DNA of 63,124 bases from Fumia sp045645505 (GTDB lineage: Bacteria > Bacillota > Clostridia > Oscillospirales > Ruminococcaceae). Made by a program: the position numbers and the translations under genes. This document shows positions 1-7,448 of the stretch, piece after piece (position 1 is the stretch's first letter; each line of letters starts with the position of its first letter). The notes under the pieces were generated by a model, which was not told where the DNA came from, searched no databases, and worked only from the letters and a program-made list of their open reading frames with translations. Location: NCBI GenBank assembly GCA_045645505.1, contig JAZRIW010000029.1:1-63124 (forward strand), read 5' to 3'.

Positions 1-33
1 GTGCCGAGGGTTCAAGTCCTTCTGCCCCTGCCA
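1..33 (+). tRNA. 3' part of a tRNA, probably tRNA-Trp (5' part outside window)
   Basis: Only the 3' end is present. A T-arm is visible: stem 6-10, seven-base TTCAAGT loop 11-17, stem 18-22. It is followed by the 3' acceptor strand TGCCCCT (23-29), discriminator G (30) and an encoded CCA (31-33). The five bases before the T-stem fit a short variable loop. An acceptor whose partner strand would be AGGGGCA with discriminator G matches the tRNA-Trp of Bacillus-type bacteria as I remember it. The anticodon is not in the window, so the isotype is an inference. Confidence 0.75.
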
Positions 34-56
34 TAATAGTCAATATTCATTGAAAC

Positions 57-93
57 AAAGAAAGTCCTTATTTTAAGGGCTTTCTTTGTTTTT
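57..93 (+). terminator. Rho-independent terminator of the tRNA
   Basis: A stem of about 13 bp (57-69 with 75-87, one mismatch) encloses an ATTTT loop and is followed by GTTTTT. It lies directly behind the tRNA CCA end, so it ends the tRNA transcript. Confidence 0.8.
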
Positions 94-139
94 AGATGAA
101 CCTATCCATATCATCAAAAACTTTTCAAAAACGTATCAT

Positions 140-196
140 AAAATGAAACCTTGGTTTTATTTTTTTATATAAAGTCTTCCACCCGTGCAAGACTTT
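140..196. repeat. Left copy of imperfect direct repeat flanking the R-M cassette
   Basis: AAAATGAAAC (140-149) is followed 31 bases later by ACCCGTGCAAGACTTT (181-196). The same two blocks, in the same order and orientation and 28 bases apart, occur at 2878-2931 behind the methylase gene; the second block there differs at one of 16 bases. The DNA between the blocks is AT-rich and not clearly conserved. Confidence 0.5.
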
Positions 197-201
197 ATAT
201 A
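166..201. repeat. Perfect 13-bp inverted repeat upstream of the R-M promoter
   Basis: TATATAAAGTCTT (166-178) and AAGACTTTATATA (189-201) are perfect reverse complements separated by 10 bases. The stem has no T-tract after it. It sits between the tRNA terminator and the R-M promoter and overlaps the left flanking repeat. Confidence 0.65.
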
Positions 202-222
202 ACAATAGTATATACCATTGTT
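201..222. promoter_or_regulatory. 22-bp palindromic putative operator of the R-M genes
   Basis: The 22 bases are symmetric around GTATATAC (208-215), with 10 of 11 base pairs matching; only 207/216 breaks the symmetry. The site ends four bases upstream of the predicted -35 box at 226, a typical place for an activator or autoregulator. No separate controller (C) protein gene lies next to it. Confidence 0.55.
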
Positions 223-225
223 ATC

Positions 226-254
226 TTGAAATGTTTATCAAGTTGTGTTATATT
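226..254 (+). promoter_or_regulatory. Predicted sigma-A promoter of the R-M operon
   Basis: TTGAAA (226-231), a 17-base spacer and TATATT (249-254) place the transcription start near 261, just ahead of the AAGGAGG ribosome binding site (265-271) and the ATG at 280. This rules out the longer reading frame that opens at 151. Confidence 0.6.
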
Positions 255-279
255 TATAGGAGATAAGGAGGATAAGAAA

Positions 280-1365
280 ATGACTTATATAGAAAAAATC
301 GAACAGATAGTTTCAGAAATTAGCACTACTATCGTTGATTTTAGTGCCGAAAGAAAGAGAGGTACTGCTCCCACTCAAGTATCCTCTGAATTTCTAACCA
401 ACAAAGAACAGGGTGATTGGGCTGAAAAAACCTTATTAAACGGCATTAACAACTATTCTCAGAAGTATGTTGCAGTTAAATACGGTCGCGATGATGATAT
501 TGTTGCCGGAGAAGATAATTTCAAAGAGTTTTATGAAGAATACCAAGATGAGTTAGATGATATTGGCAAAAGACCAGATATTTTAATTTTCGATAAAAAT
601 GATTTTCCTTATAAAACTTATAATATCAGTCATTTTGAAAGAAGTGAACTTGATAAAATAGTCCCTATGGCAAAATGCGGTATAGAAGTACGTTCCAGCG
701 CCTTTTTGTTTGATAAATACGAAACGTTTATGTCCAAAAAATACGAACGTTTAGTTAAATCAATCTTAGAAATAAAATCAATCATCATTCATAATCATGG
801 TGAATTATTATACAATAAAGATAAAGCGTTATATATTTTGATAAACTCTATTAACATAGAAAACTTACATGTAATTAGTTTTAGATGTCCTTCATGGAAA
901 AGCAACGAGCAATTGTTGGAATTATCCCAGTTATTAAAGCAACTCAAATCAGATTTGACAGAAATATCCAAAAGGACATTTTTGAGTATTACACCTAAAG
1001 TTGAGGATTTAAAGGTTGTATATACTTGGGTAAAAAAGTATAATGTTCCTCATTTTTATATTCAAGTGTTCTTCGATAAAGCGTATGGAATTTCATTTGA
1101 GAAAATATTAAATTTAATAAGCGCCCCCGAATTAGAGGGTATTGATTACTTTTTGGAATCTGATGTTAAAAATCAAAATAAAACAACCATCAAAATTCAT
1201 GCCAATACTGAAGAAAATGTTTTAGAAAAAGTATCTTTACCTGAACATTACAGTCAAATGAAAGAGCTAGGTCGAGGAAGATTACTTTTCTTTGTGAAAT
1301 TCAAAGATAGTGTATCCTCATTAAATGTTCAAGCTTTTAAAAACTTATTGGGTATAGATTTATGA
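280..1365 (+). CDS. Type II restriction endonuclease, AccI-like
   Basis: A 361-residue protein that I read as the nuclease half of a type II restriction-modification pair, because it overlaps the start of a DNA adenine methylase gene by four bases (ATGA). The sequence shows RPDILIF (Asp100) and later GIEVRSS (Glu136, Arg138), a spacing compatible with a PD-(D/E)xK-type metal site in which Arg replaces the usual Lys. The N-terminal block with KRGTAPTQ and NKEQGDWAE resembles AccI-family endonucleases as I remember them; AccI itself cuts GTMKAC, but the specificity of this protein cannot be read from sequence. The start at 280 is chosen because AAGGAGG precedes it and the predicted promoter lies downstream of the alternative start at 151. 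The gene is AT-rich and probably horizontally acquired. Confidence 0.65.
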   Translation: MTYIEKIEQIVSEISTTIVDFSAERKRGTAPTQVSSEFLTNKEQGDWAEKTLLNGINNYSQKYVAVKYGRDDDIVAGEDNFKEFYEEYQDELDDIGKRPDILIFDKNDFPYKTYNISHFERSELDKIVPMAKCGIEVRSSAFLFDKYETFMSKKYERLVKSILEIKSIIIHNHGELLYNKDKALYILINSINIENLHVISFRCPSWKSNEQLLELSQLLKQLKSDLTEISKRTFLSITPKVEDLKVVYTWVKKYNVPHFYIQVFFDKAYGISFEKILNLISAPELEGIDYFLESDVKNQNKTTIKIHANTEENVLEKVSLPEHYSQMKELGRGRLLFFVKFKDSVSSLNVQAFKNLLGIDL

Positions 1366-2861
1366 GAACAAAAAAACAAGAACTGGGACAATTTTTTACT
1401 AATCCAATAATTGCTGATTTCATGTGTGATCTCGTTTATCATAAATCTGCCCAAAGTGTTTTAGATCCAGCTGTTGGGAAAGGGATTTTTTTAACATGTC
1501 TTGAAAAAAAAAGCATTCATAGTATTCAAGGCCTAGCTTATGACATTGATAATGAAATGATAAATATAGCAAGTGGTATTGCAAATAAAAACATAGAATT
1601 TAAAAATGAGGATTATTTGCTATCAGAAATAAAAAACAAACCAGATATTATAATTTGCAATCCCCCATATAATAAATTTCAGGAAATACCCAATCGAAAT
1701 AAATATATTGATCTTTTCAAAGAAAAATATAATTTTGTAATAAGCGGATATTCCAATTTGTGTATCTATTTCTTAATGAAAAGCTTGTTTGAATTGAATG
1801 AAAATGGTAAGTGTGCTTATATAATACCTTTCGAATTTTTCAATACAGGATACGGTGAAAGAATAAAAGAATTCTTTATTCAAAGCAAATTTCTCAAAGA
1901 AATATATATTTTTGATAGTAAACTTTCGCTTTTCGATCATGCACTTACCACCTCTTGCATATTGCTTTTCGAGAAGAAACAACACGAAAAAGTAGAGTTT
2001 GTGTTAATAAATGATATTGAAGAAATTAAAAATAAATGTTTCAAAAATTCAAAAAGTTATTATTACAACGAGCTAAATTGCAAAGAAAAATGGAGTGGGT
2101 ATTTTTCTTTTAACGAGAAAAAATTATATAATAATCTAATTGAATTTTCAAAGATAGCAAAGGTCAAACGCGGCATCGCAACTGGTGGAAATGCATTTTT
2201 TACTCTAAATAAAAGCCAGATTGAAAACATAGGGTTAAGTTCAAATTCGTTAGTTAAATGTATTTGCAAATCTCCTGATGTAAAAAAGTTGATTTTTCAA
2301 GAGAACGATTTTCAAGAATTATATTTATCAAATAAGAAAGTGTACATTTTCAATGGAAATAGTGCAACAAATGAGCATGATTTTGCTTATATAAATTATG
2401 GTGTAACTAACAATTTTGATAAAGGTTTTTTAACTAGCCATCGTTCACCTTGGTATTCTCTTGAGAACAAAGATGTAGCACCTATTTGGATTTCGGTATT
2501 CAATAGGGCTTCTTTAAAGGTTGTGCGAAATGAAACAGAGTCTAAAAATTTAACGACATTTCATGGAGTTTATCTTAACGATGAGTACAACAATGATAGA
2601 GTTGCTAACATATTATTTTGCTATCTGTTAACACCGGTTTCTCAATGTATTCTAAAAATAAATAAGCGTGAATATGGTGGCGGGTTAGAAAAATTCGAGC
2701 CAAACGATTTAAATAATGCGCAGATTCTAAACATCGATCTAATTTCTAGTGATGATTCTATTAAAATACTATCATTATACGAACAATTAAAACGAAATGA
2801 ACAAGAATGTGTCGAAGTAATAGAAACTTTGAATAATATTTTTTGTTCGTATCTTATTTAA
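1362..2861 (+). CDS. Type II N6-adenine DNA methyltransferase (TaqI/gamma-like)
   Basis: A 499-residue methylase that would protect host DNA from the neighbouring nuclease. The N-terminus has LGQFFT (QFFTP-like motif). DPAVGKGIFL is the S-adenosylmethionine-binding motif I, and NPPY (Asn100-Tyr103) is the catalytic motif IV of N6-adenine methylases. The motif order, SAM site before NPPY followed by a long C-terminal target-recognition region, is that of gamma-class enzymes such as M.TaqI. Its ATG overlaps the nuclease stop codon, so the two are translationally coupled, nuclease first. That order is somewhat unusual, since the methylase must act before the nuclease does damage. Confidence 0.85.
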   Translation: MRTKKQELGQFFTNPIIADFMCDLVYHKSAQSVLDPAVGKGIFLTCLEKKSIHSIQGLAYDIDNEMINIASGIANKNIEFKNEDYLLSEIKNKPDIIICNPPYNKFQEIPNRNKYIDLFKEKYNFVISGYSNLCIYFLMKSLFELNENGKCAYIIPFEFFNTGYGERIKEFFIQSKFLKEIYIFDSKLSLFDHALTTSCILLFEKKQHEKVEFVLINDIEEIKNKCFKNSKSYYYNELNCKEKWSGYFSFNEKKLYNNLIEFSKIAKVKRGIATGGNAFFTLNKSQIENIGLSSNSLVKCICKSPDVKKLIFQENDFQELYLSNKKVYIFNGNSATNEHDFAYINYGVTNNFDKGFLTSHRSPWYSLENKDVAPIWISVFNRASLKVVRNETESKNLTTFHGVYLNDEYNNDRVANILFCYLLTPVSQCILKINKREYGGGLEKFEPNDLNNAQILNIDLISSDDSIKILSLYEQLKRNEQECVEVIETLNNIFCSYLI

Positions 2862-2877
2862 TTGAATTTTTTTATGC

Positions 2878-2931
2878 AAAATGAAACTTTTTCGGTAATT
2901 AAACTAAATTTTGAAACCCGTGAAAGACTTT
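2878..2931. repeat. Right copy of imperfect direct repeat flanking the R-M cassette
   Basis: AAAATGAAAC (2878-2887) and ACCCGTGAAAGACTTT (2916-2931) mirror the order and spacing of the copy at 140-196. The copy begins 17 bases after the methylase stop codon. Confidence 0.5.
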
Positions 2932-2959
2932 GCTCGCTAATTTAAAGCAAAAGTCTTTC
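2922..2959 (+). terminator. Stem-loop behind the methylase gene
   Basis: GAAAGACTTTGC (2922-2933) pairs with 2947-2959, with one bulged A. The following T-run is weak and interrupted (TTGTGTCAATTTTG), so termination may be inefficient. The left arm is shared with the flanking direct repeat. Confidence 0.45.
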
Positions 2960-3074
2960 TTGTGTCAATTTTGCGTTTCTTTTTTGTACTCTTGTATTTT
3001 CACTATTTTCTCTTCACTTTTCTCTAAAAATTGTCGTTTTCAGATAAGAGACAAAAGAGAATAGAGAAGAATTG

Positions 3075-3104
3075 TCATTTGGTTTTCTTGCGAAAACCAA
3101 ATGA
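3075..3104. other. Perfect 13-bp hairpin between convergent genes
   Basis: Two 13-base arms (3075-3087, 3092-3104) are exact reverse complements around a TTGC tetraloop. Neither strand has a good T-tract after it. It lies between the methylase and the activase gene, which point toward each other. It may be a transcription barrier or an RNA end-protecting structure. The rest of 2960-3159 holds no gene that I can see. Confidence 0.55.
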
Positions 3105-3159
3105 TTAAACTGTAAAATATCTTTATGGTTTTGTTTTCCCATAAAAAAGACATTTTCAG

Positions 3160-4059
3160 TTATATTATTTCAAGGTTTATAGTTACTTTTTTTCTTATAT
3201 TATTTACAAAGGGGTGTATGTCTTCTGTAGTTAAAAAATCTTTATTTTTATATTCCTGAGGTATTCCAAGATTGATTGACTTATCAATTCCCAAAGGATG
3301 GTATGGCTCAAAATGTATAGCAACGACATTCTTGAGTCTATTTGCGAGATTTGAAATCTTCTCAAAATGCTCTTCTGTATGGTTAATATCCGGAATTATT
3401 GGACATCTTAAAATTATTTTTGCTCCAATATTGTCAAGAAAAAGCAGATTTTTTAGTATTATCTTATTGGAAACACCTGTATATTCAATGTGTTTACTTT
3501 CCGAAAACAATTTTATATCAAATAACCATAAATCAACATATTTATTTATTTCATTTAATTCCTTGTAACAATAACCACTTGTTTCGACTGCAGTATGAAT
3601 ACCTGCCTCTTTGGCTTTTTTTAAAATTTCAAGAGAAAAATCATACTGCGCAAGAGGTTCACCCCCTGAAAGCGTAATACCACCACTTGATTCAGAGTAA
3701 AACTCTGTATCTTTTAGGATTTCTGCCATAATTTCGTCTGAAGATACGATTTTCCCGCAGATTTCCAGTGCACTTACAGGACATTCTATAGCACATTCCA
3801 TACACTTTTTGCAATTGTTGCGTAAGAAACTGTGGTTATTAAAATCAAATATATGTTGATTGTGTTTGCAGATTTTTTCGCATTTTCTGCAATTAACACA
3901 TTTTTTTGAATTATAAAAAATATCAGGATATGCTGATTTTGATTCCGGATTGTGACACCATATGCAAGAAAGCGGACAACCTTTTAAAAATACAACGGTA
4001 CGAATTCCCGGGCCATCGTTTGTGGAAAATCGTTGAATGTTAAATATATTTCCTGTCAT
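3160..4059 (-). CDS. Glycyl radical enzyme activating protein (radical SAM)
   Basis: A 299-residue activase that would place the glycyl radical on the enzyme encoded directly upstream. FSTNDGPGIRT near the N-terminus is the usual start of this family. CPLSCIWC gives the CxxxCxxC ligands of the radical-SAM 4Fe-4S cluster, followed by the HNPES stretch. Two ferredoxin-like Cys clusters follow (CVNCRKCEKIC and CKKCMECAIECP), as in activases of the dehydratase-type enzymes but not in the short pyruvate formate-lyase activase. SGGEPL is the SAM-contacting GGE motif. Its ATG follows the stop codon of the glycyl radical enzyme with no spacing, so the two are one operon. Confidence 0.93.
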   Translation of the reverse strand: MTGNIFNIQRFSTNDGPGIRTVVFLKGCPLSCIWCHNPESKSAYPDIFYNSKKCVNCRKCEKICKHNQHIFDFNNHSFLRNNCKKCMECAIECPVSALEICGKIVSSDEIMAEILKDTEFYSESSGGITLSGGEPLAQYDFSLEILKKAKEAGIHTAVETSGYCYKELNEINKYVDLWLFDIKLFSESKHIEYTGVSNKIILKNLLFLDNIGAKIILRCPIIPDINHTEEHFEKISNLANRLKNVVAIHFEPYHPLGIDKSINLGIPQEYKNKDFLTTEDIHPFVNNIRKKVTINLEII

Positions 4060-6150
4060 TTATATTTCGTGCTCCGTTCTTAAAATTACCTCTTGCTGCA
4101 TTTCGGAAGATAATTTTATAAAATAATCGCTGTATCCGCCTATTCTCACCACCAGATCTCTGTATTCTTCAGGATTTGTTACTGCTTTTTCAAGAGTTTT
4201 TTTGTCTATGACGTTGATTTGTATTTCAAATCCGCCACGTTTTAAATATGTTTTAATAAGACTTTTCATATTATCAAGTGAATTCATTCCTAAGGATTTT
4301 TTTGAAAATTTCATATTTACGGCAACACCGCCGATGAGCTCATGATGTGCCCACTTCGTTGAGGACAATATGGAAGCGGTAGGGCCATTCATTTCTCGTC
4401 CCTGACATGGTCCGGACCCGTCACCAAGAGGAAATCCTGCTTTTCTACCGTCGGGAGTTGCACCTGTTACTCTTCCAAATTGTTCGTGCATTACCCAACA
4501 AAATACGCTGGGAATAAGATTTGAGTTTTGATGTGCTCCGTGATATTTTTTACATTCGGATATGATATGTTTTGTTATTAATCCAAAACATGAATCGATT
4601 TCATCTATGTCGTTTCCGTATTTAGGAATGGAATTTAGAATGCGTAATCTTAATAATTCTTCTCCTTCAAAGTTGTTATCGAGAATTTGCTTAAGTTTGG
4701 AAATAGTAAATTCCTTTTTTTCAAAAACAAGTTCTTTTAATGCATATAACGAGTCAACTAAATTTGCCATGCCCACAAAGCTCGGCATAATCCAGTTATA
4801 TCTGGCACCTCCCTGCTCAATATCTGTTCCGCTTTTTAAACAATCCTTTACAAAGCATGACAGTAGAGGATTGATATTATTTTCACAGCGTACTTTTCTT
4901 ATGCGACACTGCTCTTGGAAATTTTTTTCTATAATTCCATCAAGAATTTTAAAATATGCACTTATCAATTCATCATAACTTTGATATTCTCTATCGAGAA
5001 TATCAAGCAAAAGTTGTGCCATATTGGTATAAGGACTTGCCACCCAGACATTGGATGTGGCAACGGGCGTAATCTCAACACAAGTGCTGTGAATGTAGCT
5101 GTGCGCTTCTTTTTCCGGTACGCCATAGCATTTTAATCCTTTTGTTATTATATCATCATTAAATATTGCAGGATGTGAACAGCCATGCGATATAATTTCG
5201 CAGGCTTTTTTAAGGTATCTATCGTCCATTCCCTCTGTATAGCAAAAACCAACGGAAGGATAAACCAACCTTATGTTATCCACAACCTGCATACACATAT
5301 ATGTAAGTTCATTTGCTACAATATTGCCGTCTTCATCACGACCGCCCACCATATAGCCACTTGAAAGACCATTGGGTACGCGGTTATTGATCTGTATTCC
5401 GAGACAATCTAAAAGTAACTGTGCATATTCTTTTGTGATAACACCGTTTTGTATATCTTTAAGATAATAGGGCCATAAATAGCGGTCAGGGTGACCTAAT
5501 TGAAACTGTTGATAGCGGTATCTTAATGGATTTAAGGAAATACAATATGTAACAAAGTGTACAGACTGTATTGCCTCATAAAAATTTTCGGCAGGGTTGG
5601 CAGGCACTTTTTTGCAAATAGCAGAAATCGTCTGAAGTTCCTTGCGTCTTTTGATATCTTTTGTGTTTTTTGCTAGTTCAGCTGCTTTATTGGAATAATT
5701 CTCAGAATGTTTTATTATTGCATTAAGGCAAGATTTACAGGTGCTGTAGAAAGTTTTTTTGTTATTGTCGTTACAACAAGACATATAGTTGTCAATTTTT
5801 TTTATTATACCATTTATGCCAAGGGTTAAAACAAGTTCATAATCAATTGCCATATGAGAATCTTGTCCTACGTTCAGTACGGGAAGCGTTTTTAATACAA
5901 TTTCTGAATATTTTTCTTTCCACTCTCTTGATTCTTCCGGTGTTAACTGACTGTATTTACCTACAATAAGTTCACCTTCAGATATGAAGGGAGTCATATT
6001 TTCAAAAGCATAATAAAAAGCTTCGGCGTAGCGTTCATCGATTGTAGCGGCATCGTTATTTGTGTAGTGTTTATAAAATTTATAATAAAAATCGTCTATA
6101 CAAACACCATTGTTTAAGGGGTGGTTGCGTAATATATTGATTCTATCCAT
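4060..6150 (-). CDS. Glycyl radical enzyme (PFL-like), short and of unassigned substrate
   Basis: A 696-residue member of the pyruvate formate-lyase/dehydratase superfamily. GELIVGK lies near the N-terminus. Cys357 in HSTCVEITP is the thiyl-radical Cys, with Glu359 at the Cys+2 position used as a base by eliminases such as glycerol dehydratase and choline lyase. RIGGYSDYF near the C-terminus is the glycyl radical loop, with the radical on Gly672, 24 residues before the end as usual. The family is typically about 760-850 residues, so this one is short. The residue before Cys is Thr, not the Gly of GCVE or the Ser-Cys of PFL. The start has an AGGTGA ribosome binding site. The divergent AraC-type gene is its likely regulator. 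The substrate cannot be named; the Cys-x-Glu pattern favours an eliminase, dehydratase or decarboxylase over a thiolytic lyase. Confidence 0.9.
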   Translation of the reverse strand: MDRINILRNHPLNNGVCIDDFYYKFYKHYTNNDAATIDERYAEAFYYAFENMTPFISEGELIVGKYSQLTPEESREWKEKYSEIVLKTLPVLNVGQDSHMAIDYELVLTLGINGIIKKIDNYMSCCNDNNKKTFYSTCKSCLNAIIKHSENYSNKAAELAKNTKDIKRRKELQTISAICKKVPANPAENFYEAIQSVHFVTYCISLNPLRYRYQQFQLGHPDRYLWPYYLKDIQNGVITKEYAQLLLDCLGIQINNRVPNGLSSGYMVGGRDEDGNIVANELTYMCMQVVDNIRLVYPSVGFCYTEGMDDRYLKKACEIISHGCSHPAIFNDDIITKGLKCYGVPEKEAHSYIHSTCVEITPVATSNVWVASPYTNMAQLLLDILDREYQSYDELISAYFKILDGIIEKNFQEQCRIRKVRCENNINPLLSCFVKDCLKSGTDIEQGGARYNWIMPSFVGMANLVDSLYALKELVFEKKEFTISKLKQILDNNFEGEELLRLRILNSIPKYGNDIDEIDSCFGLITKHIISECKKYHGAHQNSNLIPSVFCWVMHEQFGRVTGATPDGRKAGFPLGDGSGPCQGREMNGPTASILSSTKWAHHELIGGVAVNMKFSKKSLGMNSLDNMKSLIKTYLKRGGFEIQINVIDKKTLEKAVTNPEEYRDLVVRIGGYSDYFIKLSSEMQQEVILRTEHEI

Positions 6151-6174
6151 AAAATCACCTCATGATATTTATAA

Positions 6175-6203
6175 TTGCATTATATTATAAAATGTGGTAT
6201 AAT
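6175..6203 (+). promoter_or_regulatory. Predicted promoter of the AraC-type regulator
   Basis: TTGCAT (6175-6180), a 17-base spacer and a perfect TATAAT (6198-6203). The region 6151-6260 must also hold the opposing promoter of the glycyl radical operon, which I could not place with confidence. Confidence 0.6.
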
Positions 6204-6260
6204 AATAGTATAAAAATACAGAAAAAATGTATAATAATTTCAAATTGAGTTGGTGTATGA

Positions 6261-7106
6261 ATGGATATAAAGTTTCATTGCGGAATAGAACGCAATTTTC
6301 CCTATAAATGGCAACAGGTTCGTGCATTTTTATATACTGACTACAGCATTGAGCCGCACACTCATGATTTTTATGAAATGAATATTGTTGTAAACGGAAA
6401 AGGAAAGCATCAAATAGAAAATGCTTGTTTTGATGTAAAAAGCGGAGATGTCTTTATAATACCGCCGATGACCGTTCATGCATATTTTGATACCAAGGAA
6501 TTGGATGTTTATCATATTTTACTGCATAAGAATTTTATCCGCGATAATCAAAAGGAATCTGCGAGTATTCCGGGTTTTTTACAACTTGTTGAAATTGAAC
6601 CTTTTTTGCGACAGCATTTTTCGAGTGAAATGTTTTTACATCTTTCTCAAAATCAGCTTATGCAATTAGAAAATGAACTTAAATTTATTGAGGAGCATAA
6701 CGCTCTTGATACAGAAGAAATGGCACCTTTGAAAAAACATATTACATGGAAAATCTTATATTGGTTTTCATATCTGCTTTTTAAACAAACTCATAACGAA
6801 GTGAAAAAAGCTTTAAATAAATATGATATTGAGATTATCAAAACACTTGAATATATCCATAAAAATTATATGGATAAAATTACTATTGATTTGTTGTGTA
6901 AAAAATCATTTCTTTCGCGTTCGACTTTTCTTCGCAGCTTTAATAATGTATGTGGCTGTACGCCTATGGAATATGTAAATAGTTATCGTTGTAAAAAAGC
7001 TCTGGAAATGATAGACAGTACCTGCTTTTCGAAAACGGAAATTGCGCACAGTTGCGGATTTTATGATTTGTCTCATATGGAGAGAACTGTGAAAAAATTA
7101 TTATAG
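6261..7106 (+). CDS. AraC-family transcriptional regulator, C-terminally short
   Basis: A 281-residue regulator with an N-terminal cupin sensor (EPHTHDFYEMNIVVNGKG, then SGDVFIIPPMTVHAY) and a C-terminal AraC DNA-binding domain. The first helix-turn-helix lies around ITIDLLCKKSFLSRSTFLRSF; the second starts at TKTEIAHS-like residues and GFYDLSH. The protein stops at SHMERTVKKLL, where family members normally continue for about 15 residues with a G.SP..Y-type end, so the last helix is missing. Reading through the TAG gives only eight more residues and no family motif, and neither alternative frame restores one. It is divergent from the glycyl radical operon and is the natural candidate to control it, perhaps also the downstream alpha-galactosidase. 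Confidence 0.85.
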   Translation: MDIKFHCGIERNFPYKWQQVRAFLYTDYSIEPHTHDFYEMNIVVNGKGKHQIENACFDVKSGDVFIIPPMTVHAYFDTKELDVYHILLHKNFIRDNQKESASIPGFLQLVEIEPFLRQHFSSEMFLHLSQNQLMQLENELKFIEEHNALDTEEMAPLKKHITWKILYWFSYLLFKQTHNEVKKALNKYDIEIIKTLEYIHKNYMDKITIDLLCKKSFLSRSTFLRSFNNVCGCTPMEYVNSYRCKKALEMIDSTCFSKTEIAHSCGFYDLSHMERTVKKLL

Positions 7107-7183
7107 GGTTTTGTAGGTTACAGTAACAAATAATATTCAGGGGAATCTAAGACCTCGCATCGGGAATTTTTGAACTTTATGAT

Positions 7184-7217
7184 AAAAGGCTGAATGATTT
7201 ATTTCATTCAGCCTTTT
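7184..7217 (+). terminator. Terminator behind the AraC gene
   Basis: A perfect 14-bp stem (7184-7197 with 7204-7217) around TTTATT, with A-rich 5' and T-rich 3' arms. Apart from this and the promoter at 7351, the stretch 7107-7448 holds nothing that I recognise. Confidence 0.75.
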
Positions 7218-7350
7218 AAAATTACTGTTATTACGAGAATACCTGTTAAAAACAGCTTTTTTGTGAAATGAATTTATTTGGGTTTTTGTTATATTATTTG
7301 TTGTTTTGTTGTTAAAATGTGATGTTTTTCCTTAAAATCAGCATTTATCA

Positions 7351-7379
7351 TTGAGTTTTTGTTAGGTGTATGTTAAAAT
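7351..7379 (+). promoter_or_regulatory. Predicted promoter of the alpha-galactosidase gene
   Basis: TTGAGT (7351-7356), a 17-base spacer and TAAAAT (7374-7379) with a TG one base before it (extended -10). Confidence 0.55.
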
Positions 7380-7448
7380 TTTTTTGTTTACATTAATCTT
7401 AAATATTTTTATTAAAATAAAAAATATGAATACAGAGGAACAATTTAT

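Noticed and set aside
151..279. Upstream extension of the restriction nuclease frame to 151
   Set aside because: It would run through the inverted repeats and the predicted promoter. The ATG at 280 has AAGGAGG and gives the expected family start.
3010..3090. Imperfect inverted repeat of CT-rich and GA-rich tracts before the hairpin at 3075
   Set aside because: The pairing is broken by several mismatches and could be chance in AT/CT-rich DNA.
7107..7150. Possible frameshift restoring the missing AraC C-terminus
   Set aside because: None of the three frames after 7100 encodes the G.SP..Y-type ending expected for the family.
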